From: an uncultured Christensenellaceae bacterium
GTDB lineage: Bacteria; Bacillota; Clostridia; Christensenellales; UBA3700
Direction of reading: 5' to 3'
Length of the DNA stretch: 64,000 nucleotides
NCBI GenBank assembly: GCA_944381365.1
Contig: CALWKW010000007.1
Span: 1 to 64,000, forward strand
Made by a program: the position numbers and the translations under genes. A model generated the notes under the pieces. The model saw only the letters and a program-made list of their open reading frames with translations. It had not been told where the DNA came from and did no database searches. Below are positions 31,443 to 42,512 of the stretch, piece by piece (position 1 is the first letter of the stretch; each line of letters begins with the position of its first letter).

Positions 31443-31702
31443 GTACCGACAAATGGTTATATCTATGATATATACCATTTCGTTTGGTCGGTATAGAGCG
31501 AACCCGACATCTTGCCTTATACTTTTGACACTTCAAAAGTATTGGTATCTTGTCGTGGTGAGCGAACGGAGATTGGTGTGATTTTGCGAATTTCTAGCGG
31601 TTGTCCCGAGTCCTGAGCATACTTGCCGTATGTGACCGAATTAATCTGCTCGCTACAAAATCGCAGATATGTGCCGATATACAACGGCGTCCCACAACGG
31701 CG
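31443..31702 (+). repeat. dispersed repeat, copy B (longest forward copy)
   Basis: It begins AGTACCGACAAATGGT, folds on ACCATTTCGTTTGGTCGGT, and continues with TTTCTAGCGGTTGTCCCGAG, which is shared (as reverse complement) with copy C after dnaN. It ends with ACAACGGCG. Copies: A 15691-15894 (+), B here, C 45233-45360 (-), D 51064-51352 (-). Confidence 0.85.
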
Positions 31703-31714
31703 AAAAAATAATGG

Positions 31715-31743
31715 TTGAAATAAAAAATATAAAGTGTTATAAT
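31715..31743 (+). promoter_or_regulatory. promoter of the condensation-domain gene
   Basis: TTGAAA (31715-31720), 17-nt spacer, TATAAT (31738-31743), ten bases from the preferred ATG at 31753. No ribosome site fits between, so the mRNA may be leaderless or nearly so. It begins 12 nt after the end of repeat copy B. Confidence 0.6.
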
Positions 31744-31752
31744 ATGAAATAT

Positions 31753-33057
31753 ATGGCCAAATCTTTACAAACTTGGAGCAAATTGGATAACTCTGCAAAA
31801 ATTTATCCTATGCTCGTAAACAAAAAAAATCAGAATATTTTCAGACTTAGTGTCACGCTCAAAGAAAAGGTGGACAGCCAGATTCTTTTGGACGCTCTCA
31901 ATCTGACTATGGGAAGATTTCCCGTGTACAAAGTAAGACTTATGAAAGGTGCTTTCTGGTATTACTTTGACGACAACCATGCAAAAATCAAGGTATATCC
32001 CTTGGATGCCATGTCATTTAAAAAAATCACTGACAAGACCTGCAACGGGTATTGTTTTAGAGTGAGCTATTTTGACAAACAGATTGTATGCGACTTTTTC
32101 CATGCGATATGCGATGCTACCGGTGCGGCAGAATTCTTGAAAAGCTTGGTATATACTTATCTCAATCTTGCAGGAAAACAAGTGTACAGCGATAAAAAAA
32201 TCCTTACTGTCGGCTCCCCCGTACTCAAAGAGGAGCTTGAAGATTCTTTTCTCGCAAATTATAAAAAAGTACCTCTCAAACAGCTAAAAGTCAAGGATAT
32301 GCAAGGCAAAAAAGCTTATCATATCAACGGCATTCTTTTTGACAATGCCGGCAACGGTATCATACACATGTATGCAGATGTAAAGCAAGTGCTTGATATT
32401 TGCCACAAAAAGGGCTGTACGATGACAGAATATCTCGGAGCACTTTTTATGATGTCAATTTATGACAGCCAGATAAAAGGCAAAATCGATAATGCCAACG
32501 ATATTCAGCTTTTTGTACCTATCAATCTTAGAAAAATTTTCGGCTCGAAGACACTCAGAAACTTTTCGCTCTTTTCCCGTATAGGCTGCAATCCCTATAA
32601 GGATATGGACATGGATAATCTTATAAATATTATGCACGAAAACCTAAAGCACGATATGGACAAGGAAGTCTTAAAAGACAAAATCTCCACTACGGTATGG
32701 GCGGAAAAGTTTTTCCTCGTGAGATTTATACCGCTGTTTTTAAAGAGATTTTTCTTCAATTTTTCCAACTACTTCTTTGGAAAAACAAAAAAGACGGCTA
32801 CTTTGTCAAACTTCGGCGTACTTGACATACCCGACAGCATGAAAGAACATATCGAAAATGTCAACTTTGCCATTTCGTCAAATGCGACTACTCCTCTTTC
32901 GCTGTCGATAATATCTTGCAACGGCAAATTGTGCATTACCTTTACAAGACGAATTACCGACACCGAGATAGAAAAAACTTTTGCCGATTATCTCACAAAA
33001 GACGGTGTGGATCTTACGGTGACTTCAAATTTCTGGGAGGTGGACAATGCGTTGTAA
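31753..33057 (+). CDS. condensation-domain / alcohol-acetyltransferase-like protein
   Basis: This 434-aa protein looks like the two-lobed chloramphenicol-acetyltransferase fold of NRPS condensation domains and alcohol acetyltransferases. The active-site HxxxD is FFHAICDATG, with the FPVYKVRL N-terminal block. It likely transfers an acyl group to an unknown acceptor. The start MAKSLQTWSKLDN is chosen because relatives begin here; in-frame ATGs at 31744 and 31711 lie in or before the -10 box. It overlaps the next gene by 11 bp. Such proteins are often paired with a zinc-ribbon membrane protein, as here. Confidence 0.8.
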   Translation: MAKSLQTWSKLDNSAKIYPMLVNKKNQNIFRLSVTLKEKVDSQILLDALNLTMGRFPVYKVRLMKGAFWYYFDDNHAKIKVYPLDAMSFKKITDKTCNGYCFRVSYFDKQIVCDFFHAICDATGAAEFLKSLVYTYLNLAGKQVYSDKKILTVGSPVLKEELEDSFLANYKKVPLKQLKVKDMQGKKAYHINGILFDNAGNGIIHMYADVKQVLDICHKKGCTMTEYLGALFMMSIYDSQIKGKIDNANDIQLFVPINLRKIFGSKTLRNFSLFSRIGCNPYKDMDMDNLINIMHENLKHDMDKEVLKDKISTTVWAEKFFLVRFIPLFLKRFFFNFSNYFFGKTKKTATLSNFGVLDIPDSMKEHIENVNFAISSNATTPLSLSIISCNGKLCITFTRRITDTEIEKTFADYLTKDGVDLTVTSNFWEVDNAL

Positions 33058-33742
33058 ATACTGCAATATAGAAGTGGGTTGCAAGACAAAAGTATGTCCT
33101 CTTTGCCACGAAAAACTTGTCGATGAAAATGAGGAAAACTCTTCTCTTTCTCTTGCTTATCCTCACAAAACTTTAAGAAAAAAAGATAAAAGACGCCTTT
33201 CTGCAAGCAGCATTTATCTTTCGATAGCCGTATCGATTTTTGTGCTTTGCATTCCTATAAATCTTTTGATTACGCCGGATATATATTGGTTTGCAATCGT
33301 AGGAATTGTGGGTGTGTACGGCTTTGTGCTTGTGAGAAATACCATTCTCTCAAACAACAGCATAGGCATAAAAGTCTTTTGGCAATGCGTGTGGGCTTTG
33401 TGCGTATTGCTCGTGGTCAATTATATTCTCCAAAAACAAATCCCTTCACTCACGGGTGCATGGGTATGGGACTATGGTTTGCCGTCCATTTTGCTGGCTT
33501 CTACCTTGGTGGTAGGCATATATACCGCAATAGCTTTCAGATTCTGGAACGATGTCATCGTTGACGCAATCTGCATTGCTTGTCTTGGATATATTCCTAT
33601 TATTCTCTATGCCTTCAATGTGGTAGAAAAACCTGCGATTTCCATCACTTGTGCTTGCGTATCTTCTGTCATAATTATCTTTTGCGGAATACTCGGCAGA
33701 AATTCTCTTATCGCCGAATTCAAAAAAAGATTCCATGTATGA
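33047..33742 (+). CDS. zinc-ribbon multi-pass membrane protein (DUF6320-like)
   Basis: This 231-aa protein has an N-terminal zinc ribbon (CKYC at 3-6, CPLC at 17-20), a short polar linker, and six predicted TM helices from about residue 55 to 222. The start has GGGAGG 6 nt upstream and lies 11 bp inside the acyltransferase gene, indicating translational coupling. The pair presumably acts together at the membrane, for example acylating a surface or lipid-linked substrate; this is inference from the layout. Assignment to DUF6320 is from memory of the N-terminal motif. Confidence 0.75.
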   Translation: MRCKYCNIEVGCKTKVCPLCHEKLVDENEENSSLSLAYPHKTLRKKDKRRLSASSIYLSIAVSIFVLCIPINLLITPDIYWFAIVGIVGVYGFVLVRNTILSNNSIGIKVFWQCVWALCVLLVVNYILQKQIPSLTGAWVWDYGLPSILLASTLVVGIYTAIAFRFWNDVIVDAICIACLGYIPIILYAFNVVEKPAISITCACVSSVIIIFCGILGRNSLIAEFKKRFHV

Positions 33743-33813
33743 CACGACTATCAAATCTAAAAGTTTTTATCTGATGATATAAAACAAATTTTGTGATATC
33801 TTAAAAAAATCTT

Positions 33814-33849
33814 ATCGCCGTACACTTGGTTGTACGGCGATATATTTAT
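33814..33849 (+). terminator. terminator of the acyltransferase pair
   Basis: ATCGCCGTACA (33814-33824) pairs perfectly with TGTACGGCGAT (33831-33841), followed by an AT-rich ATATTTAT tail. Confidence 0.75.
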
Positions 33850-33865
33850 ATATTATAAAAAACTA

Positions 33866-33894
33866 TTGCAAATTGAATTAAAGTATTATATAAT
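33866..33894 (+). promoter_or_regulatory. promoter of the ROK kinase gene
   Basis: TTGCAA (33866-33871), 17-nt spacer, TATAAT (33889-33894), with a ribosome site AAGGAG further down before the ATG at 33952. Confidence 0.6.
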
Positions 33895-33951
33895 TGTTTT
33901 ATTAAGAATATTAGCTTTTTATTTGCATATTATAGCTACAAGGAGTTTTTT

Positions 33952-34905
33952 ATGTATTTGATTGGTATAGATGTCGGCGGTATGAGTATTAAAGGCGGCG
34001 TAGTGGATTTTGACGGCAAAATTCTTTATAAGACTTCAATCCCTACGACAGAAAAATATACCGAGGATTACAGCATCAGCGAAGATATCAAAAAAGTAAT
34101 CGATTTGGTTTTGGAAGGTGCAAAAATTACCATTAAAGATGTCAAAGGCATAGGTATCGGTCAACCCGGCTCGATAGATTCTAAAAGAGGCGTGATAAGA
34201 TACAGCAACAATATCGCTCTCGAAAATGTACCTGTCGTAGAAGAATTACATAAGTACTTCGATGTACCTATCAAAATAAATAATGACGCAAACTGTGCTG
34301 CTCTCGGCGAATGCGTATTCGGAGCAGGCAAAGGCTACAACGATATCGTATTCGTCACACTCGGCACGGGTGTAGGTACGGGATTTATCATTGACGGAAA
34401 ACTCTTTGAAGGAAGAGAATGTGCCGGTGCCGAAGGCGGACACATGGTCATCGATATGTCTGAAAATGCCCCTTCCTGCAACTGCGGACGAAAGGGCTGC
34501 TGGGAAGCTTTTGCTTCGGCTTCGGCTCTTATCAGACAGACAAAAGCCGTCATGGAAAAATATCCCGACAGCATGATGCATGCTTTTGCAAAAGAAGAAG
34601 GCAAAGTATCGGGCAAGACTGCTTTTGCTTGTGCTAAGAAGGGAGATGAAGCAGCACAAAAAGTCGTAGACGGTTATATCGAATACATTACCGCAGGACT
34701 TATAAATCTTGTAAACATATTCTGCCCTGACGCAATACTTATCGGCGGCGGAATCAGCAACGAAAAAGAGTACCTCACAAATCCCATACAGGATGCTGTC
34801 AACAACAAAAGATTCGGTGCAAAATTCAATCCTTATGTAGAAGTAAAGACCGCTAGTCTTAAAAATGACGCAGGTATTTTGGGAGCAGCCGCACTCGTAC
34901 TCTGA
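33952..34905 (+). CDS. glk: ROK-family glucokinase
   Basis: This 317-aa protein phosphorylates glucose to glucose-6-phosphate using ATP. It has the N-terminal phosphate-binding IGIDVGGMSIKGG, catalytic Asp in INNDANCAALGE, the second phosphate loop TLGTGVGTGF, the GAEGGHM block and the ROK zinc motif CNCGRKGCWE. The adenosine motif LIGGGIS is near the C-terminus. AAGGAG precedes the ATG. There is no DNA-binding domain, so it is a kinase and not a NagC-type repressor; another hexose could be the substrate. It is followed 9 bp later by a small membrane protein gene. Confidence 0.92.
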   Translation: MYLIGIDVGGMSIKGGVVDFDGKILYKTSIPTTEKYTEDYSISEDIKKVIDLVLEGAKITIKDVKGIGIGQPGSIDSKRGVIRYSNNIALENVPVVEELHKYFDVPIKINNDANCAALGECVFGAGKGYNDIVFVTLGTGVGTGFIIDGKLFEGRECAGAEGGHMVIDMSENAPSCNCGRKGCWEAFASASALIRQTKAVMEKYPDSMMHAFAKEEGKVSGKTAFACAKKGDEAAQKVVDGYIEYITAGLINLVNIFCPDAILIGGGISNEKEYLTNPIQDAVNNKRFGAKFNPYVEVKTASLKNDAGILGAAALVL

Positions 34906-34914
34906 GGAGGAAAT

Positions 34915-35256
34915 ATGAAAAAGAATTATGATTTACTCAATGGCTTCGAAGAAGACTTCAGCTATGGCTTGGTACCCGCAAGCGAAGAAGAAGTAAGAAT
35001 TTGCGAAGAAAAAGAAAAGACTATAGGAGCTATCCCCGAAGGCTTTGTCAAAGCCGATGACAAAACAGACAACAAGTATTACAAACTTGTGCCTCTTGAC
35101 AAAGAACAAGTCTTTTATAAGATAAAAGCCGAAAAATTGAGACGACTCAAAAATATCGACCGTCAGACACGCACCAGCATGATTTTGCATAGTGTGACGC
35201 TTGGCTTTACGGTGCTTATAGCCATTATGGCTTTTGCGGCACTCTTCCTTTTGTAA
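34915..35256 (+). CDS. tail-anchored small membrane protein
   Basis: This 113-aa protein has a soluble charged N-terminal part (many Glu/Lys) and a single C-terminal TM helix (about 91-112). GAGGAGG precedes the ATG, 9 bp after the glucokinase stop, and a terminator follows, so it is the second gene of a two-gene operon. No family recognised. It may localise a partner to the membrane. Confidence 0.75.
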   Translation: MKKNYDLLNGFEEDFSYGLVPASEEEVRICEEKEKTIGAIPEGFVKADDKTDNKYYKLVPLDKEQVFYKIKAEKLRRLKNIDRQTRTSMILHSVTLGFTVLIAIMAFAALFLL

Positions 35257-35295
35257 TCTCAATAAAAAATCAAATTTTATAATAAAAAAACCTAC

Positions 35296-35325
35296 AAAAA
35301 GAGAACAATCAGGTTCTCTTTTTTT
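35296..35325 (+). terminator. terminator of the glk unit
   Basis: AAAAAGAGAAC pairs with GTTCTCTTTTT around a 6-nt loop; a T-run follows. Confidence 0.85.
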
Positions 35326-35425
35326 CTTGCATTTGTTTTTGTATCAACTATAATTGATGTTTTTTTACATACAAATATTTAATTTTCCCAGAATTTGTCA
35401 TATAATATTTATAGATGAATAAAAT

Positions 35426-35454
35426 TTGACAATAATAAATATTTGTGATATATT
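35426..35454 (+). promoter_or_regulatory. promoter of the toxin-antitoxin pair
   Basis: TTGACA (35426-35431), 17-nt spacer, TATATT (35449-35454), then an AGGAGG site before the antitoxin ATG. Confidence 0.65.
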
Positions 35455-35481
35455 TAAGAAAAATAATACAGGAGGTATGAT

Positions 35482-35646
35482 ATGGCTACAATTTCTATAA
35501 AACAAAATATCACAATCAAAGATCCCAAAAAATCTGTTGAGATTATTGATGCTTTAACAAATGAAAAATCCGATTTTGAGCATATTAAACCTGCTACTAT
35601 TAAGGATAATACCAAGGAAGTTGCCAAAATATGGTTCAAGCATTAA
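35482..35646 (+). CDS. putative antitoxin of a GNAT toxin-antitoxin pair
   Basis: This 54-aa protein starts MATISIKQNITIKDPKKSVE and ends just inside the next gene. A perfect AGGAGG lies 7 nt upstream and a good promoter precedes it. Size, position directly before a GNAT protein and the start resemble the small antitoxins found before GNAT toxins in Firmicutes. No clear DNA-binding fold could be named. It overlaps the toxin gene by 16 bp, which is typical of co-translated pairs. Confidence 0.75.
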   Translation: MATISIKQNITIKDPKKSVEIIDALTNEKSDFEHIKPATIKDNTKEVAKIWFKH

Positions 35647-36176
35647 TAGATTTAATTAATAATGAAAGTTATGAAGAAACTTCCGTAAAGGAAGTTTTTT
35701 CTTGTTTTCATTGCTCAAAAGACGCCGATGTAGATCACTTTCTAAAAGATTGTGCAATCCAACATGAAAAACAAAAATTGGCAAGAACTTATCTTATTCT
35801 GGACGATGATGAACTAAAAAAAGGAAATATCAAACTCAACGGATATTTTACGATAGCTATAAAATCTTTGAAATTCAGTGAAACTATTTCAAATACTACT
35901 AAAAAAGATATGGCAAAATCAAAAACATGTACGCATGTGGCAGGATATCTGCTTGCCCAACTTGCCAAAGACGATACTATGGACAAAGGTTATGGCAAAA
36001 TAATTCTCGATACTGCCGTAGCTTATATAAAAAACGCACAAAAATGCGTAGGCGGTAGATTTGTATATATAGATTGCAAAGATTGTCTTATAGATTATTA
36101 CAAAAAAAATTCTTTTAAATATATACAAAAAAATCAAGACGACAACACTCTCAATCAAATGTACATAATTCTTTAA
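35631..36176 (+). CDS. GNAT-family acetyltransferase, probable toxin
   Basis: This 181-aa protein resembles the TacT/AtaT-type GNAT toxins, which acetylate charged tRNA and stop translation. Matching elements are FHCSKDADVDHFLKDCAIQH near 24-43 (typical FxCGxxxLDxFLxxxAxxxx block), RTYLI, GYFTIAI, the acetyl-CoA loop region around GYLLAQLAKDDTMDKGYGK and a late YIDCKDCLIDYYKKNSFK. The ATG at 35631 sits inside the antitoxin gene with AAGGAAG upstream. A terminator follows. It could be an ordinary acetyltransferase, but the small partner gene supports a toxin. Confidence 0.8.
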   Translation: MVQALIDLINNESYEETSVKEVFSCFHCSKDADVDHFLKDCAIQHEKQKLARTYLILDDDELKKGNIKLNGYFTIAIKSLKFSETISNTTKKDMAKSKTCTHVAGYLLAQLAKDDTMDKGYGKIILDTAVAYIKNAQKCVGGRFVYIDCKDCLIDYYKKNSFKYIQKNQDDNTLNQMYIIL

Positions 36177-36186
36177 AAAATCAAAT

Positions 36187-36213
36187 CACCTATTTATAGG
36201 TGTATTTTTTTAT
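36187..36213 (+). terminator. terminator of the toxin-antitoxin unit
   Basis: CACCTA-TTTA-TAGGTG stem-loop followed by TATTTTTTTATT, 11 bp after the toxin stop. Confidence 0.75.
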
Positions 36214-36240
36214 TATTTATTTTTATACAAAATACATTGC

Positions 36241-36275
36241 AAAAAAGCAACCCTCAAAAGAGGATTGCTTTTTTC
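36241..36275 (-). terminator. terminator of gyrB-gyrA
   Basis: AAAAAGCAACCCTC and GAGGATTGCTTTTT form a stem with one mismatch around an AAAA loop. It has T-runs on both strands, so it probably ends both the minus-strand gyrA mRNA and plus-strand read-through. Confidence 0.8.
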
Positions 36276-36276
36276 A

Positions 36277-36331
36277 AACGATTATAAATTATTTTTGAGT
36301 TTGGAACGATTATAAATTATTCCTGAGTTTG
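36277..36331. repeat. 27-bp tandem duplication at the 3' end of gyrA
   Basis: AACGATTATAAATTATT followed by TTTGAGTTTG or TCCTGAGTTTG occurs at 36277-36303 and again at 36305-36331 (two mismatches). The second copy includes the last codons and stop of gyrA; the first copy is a duplicate just downstream. Confidence 0.8.
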
Positions 36332-38866
36332 CTCTGAAGTTTGTTCGGGCTGAGATTCTGCTTGTGCATTCTCGCCTTCAACACCTTCGACTTCCTGAGC
36401 TTCTTCTTCATCGGAGTGAGGTACTACCGTGAATGCTACAACCTTGGCATTTTCGTCTTTCATCTTCATTACTCTTACACCCTGAGTATTTCTGCCAATC
36501 TTGGATATTTCACTCGCTCTTACTCTTATGATAATACCGTTGTCGGCGATTATCATGATATCGTCTGTCTCGGGATTTACGAGCTTGAGATTTACGACAT
36601 TACCTGTCTTATCGTTGAGTACGCCTACTTTGATACCGCTACCAGCTCTGCCTTGTACTCTGTATTCGTCAAGGTCGGTACGCTTGCCGTATCCGTTTTC
36701 GGTGATAGTCAACACTTCGCAGCCTTCTTTGACTACCGTCATGTCTACTACTACTTCGCCCTTGTCAAGCTTGATGGACTTGACACCCATACTTGTACGG
36801 CCGGTAGCTCTTACATCCTGCTCATTGAATCTTATGCACTTGCCACCGCTTGAAGCCATGATAATCTGCTCATCGCCACTTGTGATATGAACACTGATAA
36901 GTTCGTCATCTTCGCTTGCGAAAGTGATAGCTTTTTTGCCGTTTGTCTGAATACGGACGAATTCATCAAGCGATGTCTTTTTGATAAGACCTTGCTTTGT
37001 AGCCATCATAAGATAGCCCTTGCTGTCCTTGGGAACAGGCACATAAGCATTGATGACTTCGCCGGGATCGAGGTTGAGCAAATTGATAATAGCTCTGCCC
37101 TTTGAATTCTTGCTTGCTTCGGGAATCTGGTATGCCTTGGAGCGATATACCTTGCCGAAGTTGGAGAAGAAGAGAATAAAGTTGTGAGTAGAAGTAGCGA
37201 TAACATTTTCTACAAAGTCTTCTTCCTTTGTCTTGTGTGCGGATACGCCTACGCCACCTCTTCTTTGTGTTCTGTATTCGTCAACGGGCATACGCTTGAT
37301 ATATCCGTCATGAGTGATAGACAATACCACATCTTCTTCTTCGATAAGGTCTTCGATATCGATGTCGCTGTAATCATAAGTGATTTCTGAACGGCGAGGA
37401 TCGTCATATTTTGCCTTGATTTCGAGAAGCTCGTCCTTGATGATATTGATGACTCTCTGAGGATTTGCGAGAATATCTCTCAAATCTGCGATTTCCTTTT
37501 CGAGTTCTGCTAAGTCATTCTGAATCTTCTCTACTTCTAAAGCTGTAAGTCTTTGCAATCTCATTTCGAGAATCGCGATAGCTTGTTTTTCGCTAAGTTC
37601 AAACTTTGAAGTAAGATTTGTGATAGCTACGGCTCTGTCGCTTGACTTTTTGATTGTTTCGATGACTTCATCGATATTTGTCAAAGCCTTTACGAGACCA
37701 AGCAAAATATGCTCTTTTTCGAGGTCTTTGTCGAGGTCGAACTGAGTTCTTCTCACGATTACGGACTTCTGATGCTTTACATATTCTTCGAGTATCTGCT
37801 TGAGATTGAGTATCTTGGGAGTGCCGTCAACGAGTGCAAGCATAATCATAGAGTGCGAAATTTGCAACTGCGTATGCTTGTAGAGAGTATTGAGCACTAC
37901 CTGTGCGTTTGCGTCTTTCTTGACATCAACGACAATTCTCATACCGTCCTTATCGCTTTGCTCGTGAATATCGGATATACCCTCTATTCTCTTTTGCTTT
38001 ACAAGGTCAGCCATATTTTCGATAAGCTTTGCCTTGTTTACCTGATAAGGAATTTCTGTGATGATAATTCTTGACTTGCCGTTGTGATTTTCTTCTATCT
38101 CGGCTTTTGCACGAATTATGCAATTACCTTTACCTGTGCGGTATGCAGTCTTAATTCCCGTTCCGCCGAGTATGTATGCTCCCGTAGGATAATCAGGTGC
38201 GGGAATAAATTTCATGAGATCTTCGATATCGATATCGGGATCGTCAAGAAGTGCTATCGTACCGTCAATTACTTCGCCGAGGTTGTGAGGAGGAATAGAT
38301 GTAGCCATACCTACCGCAATACCGTCACTGCCGTTTACGAGCAAGTTGGGGTATCTCGAAGGAAGTACAACAGGTTGTTCTCTTGTGTCATCGAAGTTGG
38401 GATAAAAGTCTACCGTCTTTTTGTCGATATCTCTTATCATTTCAGCGGCAATCTTGCTGAGTCTTGCTTCTGTATAACGGTATGCTGCGGGGGGATCGCC
38501 GTCCACGCTACCGAAGTTTCCGTGTCCGTCAACGAGCGTGCATCTTATGGAAAAGTCCTGTGCAAGTCTTACCAATGCGTCATATACAGAGCTGTCGCCG
38601 TGAGGGTGATACTTACCGAGCACATCGCCTACGATAAGAGCACACTTACGATAAGGCTTGTCCGATGTAAGACCGAGTTCGTTCATATCAAACAAAATTC
38701 TTCTGTGAACGGGCTTGAGACCGTCTCTTACATCAGGTATGGCACGGGATACATTTACCGCCATTGCGTAAGCGATAAAAGAGGTTTTCATTTCTTTTTC
38801 TGCATCGACATTTATGATATTTGTCTTTTCGAGCATTTCAAAAATATTATCTTTCTTTTCTTCCAT
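36317..38866 (-). CDS. gyrA: DNA gyrase subunit A
   Basis: This 849-aa subunit does DNA breakage and reunion in type II topoisomerase. The catalytic Tyr is Y131 in [10 protein letters not shown]. The quinolone region [10 protein letters not shown] has Ser92 and Asp96 at the positions equivalent to E. coli Ser83 and Asp87. Beta-pinwheel blades with TKRG/GVG-type repeats follow residue 500, including the GyrA-box-like QRRGGVG. The C-terminus is a Glu/Gln-rich acidic tail. AGGAGG precedes the ATG and the gene is 15 bp from gyrB. It pairs with GyrB to introduce negative supercoils. Confidence 0.97.
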   Translation of the reverse strand: MEEKKDNIFEMLEKTNIINVDAEKEMKTSFIAYAMAVNVSRAIPDVRDGLKPVHRRILFDMNELGLTSDKPYRKCALIVGDVLGKYHPHGDSSVYDALVRLAQDFSIRCTLVDGHGNFGSVDGDPPAAYRYTEARLSKIAAEMIRDIDKKTVDFYPNFDDTREQPVVLPSRYPNLLVNGSDGIAVGMATSIPPHNLGEVIDGTIALLDDPDIDIEDLMKFIPAPDYPTGAYILGGTGIKTAYRTGKGNCIIRAKAEIEENHNGKSRIIITEIPYQVNKAKLIENMADLVKQKRIEGISDIHEQSDKDGMRIVVDVKKDANAQVVLNTLYKHTQLQISHSMIMLALVDGTPKILNLKQILEEYVKHQKSVIVRRTQFDLDKDLEKEHILLGLVKALTNIDEVIETIKKSSDRAVAITNLTSKFELSEKQAIAILEMRLQRLTALEVEKIQNDLAELEKEIADLRDILANPQRVINIIKDELLEIKAKYDDPRRSEITYDYSDIDIEDLIEEEDVVLSITHDGYIKRMPVDEYRTQRRGGVGVSAHKTKEEDFVENVIATSTHNFILFFSNFGKVYRSKAYQIPEASKNSKGRAIINLLNLDPGEVINAYVPVPKDSKGYLMMATKQGLIKKTSLDEFVRIQTNGKKAITFASEDDELISVHITSGDEQIIMASSGGKCIRFNEQDVRATGRTSMGVKSIKLDKGEVVVDMTVVKEGCEVLTITENGYGKRTDLDEYRVQGRAGSGIKVGVLNDKTGNVVNLKLVNPETDDIMIIADNGIIIRVRASEISKIGRNTQGVRVMKMKDENAKVVAFTVVPHSDEEEAQEVEGVEGENAQAESQPEQTSEQTQE

Positions 38867-38881
38867 TTTAAAAACCTCCTA

Positions 38882-41253
<2,372 letters not shown>

Positions 41254-42333
41254 TTAGCTGTTTTCGCCTATATTTATTTGATTGTAATCTATATTTTTTC
41301 CGTCAAAATCCGTACAGGTAATCATTGTTTGAAGTCCTGTGGAAAGCTCTATGAGTTTTTGTCTTCTTCCCATATCAAGTTCGCTCAATACATCATCTAG
41401 AAGAAGGACGGGTTTTTCTCCCGTTTCGCTTTCAAAAAAATAAATTTCTGCGAGTTTTAATGACAAAGCTACCGTACGCTGTTGACCTTGAGAAGCGAAT
41501 TTTCTTGCGTCTATATCGTTTATTTTTATGGCAATATCGTCTCTGTGACAACCAAAAGAGGTATATTGCAAAGACATATCTTTTTCAAAATTTTCATAAA
41601 GTTTTTCAAAAAATTTTTGACTCAAAGTTTCCTTGTCAGAGTTTTCTATATCGCACTCGTATTCCAAGGAAAGATTTTCTTTGTTTTCACTTATTTCGCA
41701 ATGCATTTTTTGAGCAAAAACTTTTATTTTTTCTATAAACTCATATCTTTTAGATATGATTATAGCTCCGTATTCGGCAAGTTGCTTGTCCCAGCCATAA
41801 AGCATTTCTTTGAGAATTTTTGCGTCTTTTTGCTCTTTTAAAAGTCTGTTTCGCTGAGATATAATGTTGTTGTATTTTGACAAGGCATTAAAATAATTTT
41901 TATTTTGCTGAGAAAGACTTATGTCCATAAATCTTCTTCTCTCGACAGGGCTTTCCTTGACAAGTTTCATCTCGTCAGGCGAAAAGAAAACTATATTGAG
42001 CATGCCGAGAATTTCGCTGAGTTTGACAAGTGGTATCGAATCTATGGCTATTCTTTTTTTATCCTGATTGTCTATCGAATATTCTATCGTGTGAGTGGTC
42101 TTGTTTTTTTTGAGAACTACCTTTATATAGGCAAAATCACTGCCCCATTTTATCATTTCCTTGTATTTGTTTGTACGGGGAGATTTTCCTATGCCTGCAC
42201 AATACAAACTCTCTATGAGATTTGTTTTTCCGCTGGCATTTTTTCCTATTACAATATTAAGACCGTCTTTGAATTCGACCGTCCTTTTTTCATAATTTCT
42301 AAAATTTTTTAGAGTTACGCTCTCTATATACAT
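41254..42333 (-). CDS. recF: DNA replication and repair protein RecF
   Basis: This 359-aa SMC-like ATPase loads RecA at single-strand gaps with RecO and RecR. It has Walker A GKNASGKTN near 30, signature SQGQQRTVALSLKLAE and Walker B LLLDDVLSELD. Homologues have the same N-terminus (LTLKNFRNY). There is no ribosome site; instead a TTGAGA-17-TAAAAT promoter ends 6 nt before the ATG, so transcription would start on the start codon. Unusually it runs divergently from dnaA rather than downstream of dnaN. Confidence 0.95.
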   Translation of the reverse strand: MYIESVTLKNFRNYEKRTVEFKDGLNIVIGKNASGKTNLIESLYCAGIGKSPRTNKYKEMIKWGSDFAYIKVVLKKNKTTHTIEYSIDNQDKKRIAIDSIPLVKLSEILGMLNIVFFSPDEMKLVKESPVERRRFMDISLSQQNKNYFNALSKYNNIISQRNRLLKEQKDAKILKEMLYGWDKQLAEYGAIIISKRYEFIEKIKVFAQKMHCEISENKENLSLEYECDIENSDKETLSQKFFEKLYENFEKDMSLQYTSFGCHRDDIAIKINDIDARKFASQGQQRTVALSLKLAEIYFFESETGEKPVLLLDDVLSELDMGRRQKLIELSTGLQTMITCTDFDGKNIDYNQINIGENS

Positions 42334-42339
42334 ATTTTT

Positions 42340-42368
42340 ATTTTACAACATTATTAAGTTATTCTCAA
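42340..42368 (-). promoter_or_regulatory. recF promoter, leaderless arrangement
   Basis: TTGAGA (42363-42368), 17-nt spacer, TAAAAT (42340-42345) on the minus strand, then 6 nt and the ATG. Expected transcription start coincides with the start codon. Confidence 0.6.
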
Positions 42369-42477
42369 CTGATTTTTACTTCTATACAAAACATATTGAA
42401 TCAAAATTATTATGATTTGGTTTCTTATTTAATAATATATATTATTAATAAAATATTATACAATTTGATAAATATAA

Positions 42478-42506
42478 TTGAAATTTTATAGCTTATATAG
42501 TATAAT
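42478..42506 (+). promoter_or_regulatory. dnaA promoter, leaderless arrangement
   Basis: TTGAAA (42478-42483), 17-nt spacer, TATAAT (42501-42506), then ATTGTT and the ATG at 42513. No ribosome site is present. Confidence 0.7.
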
Positions 42507-42512
42507 ATTGTT

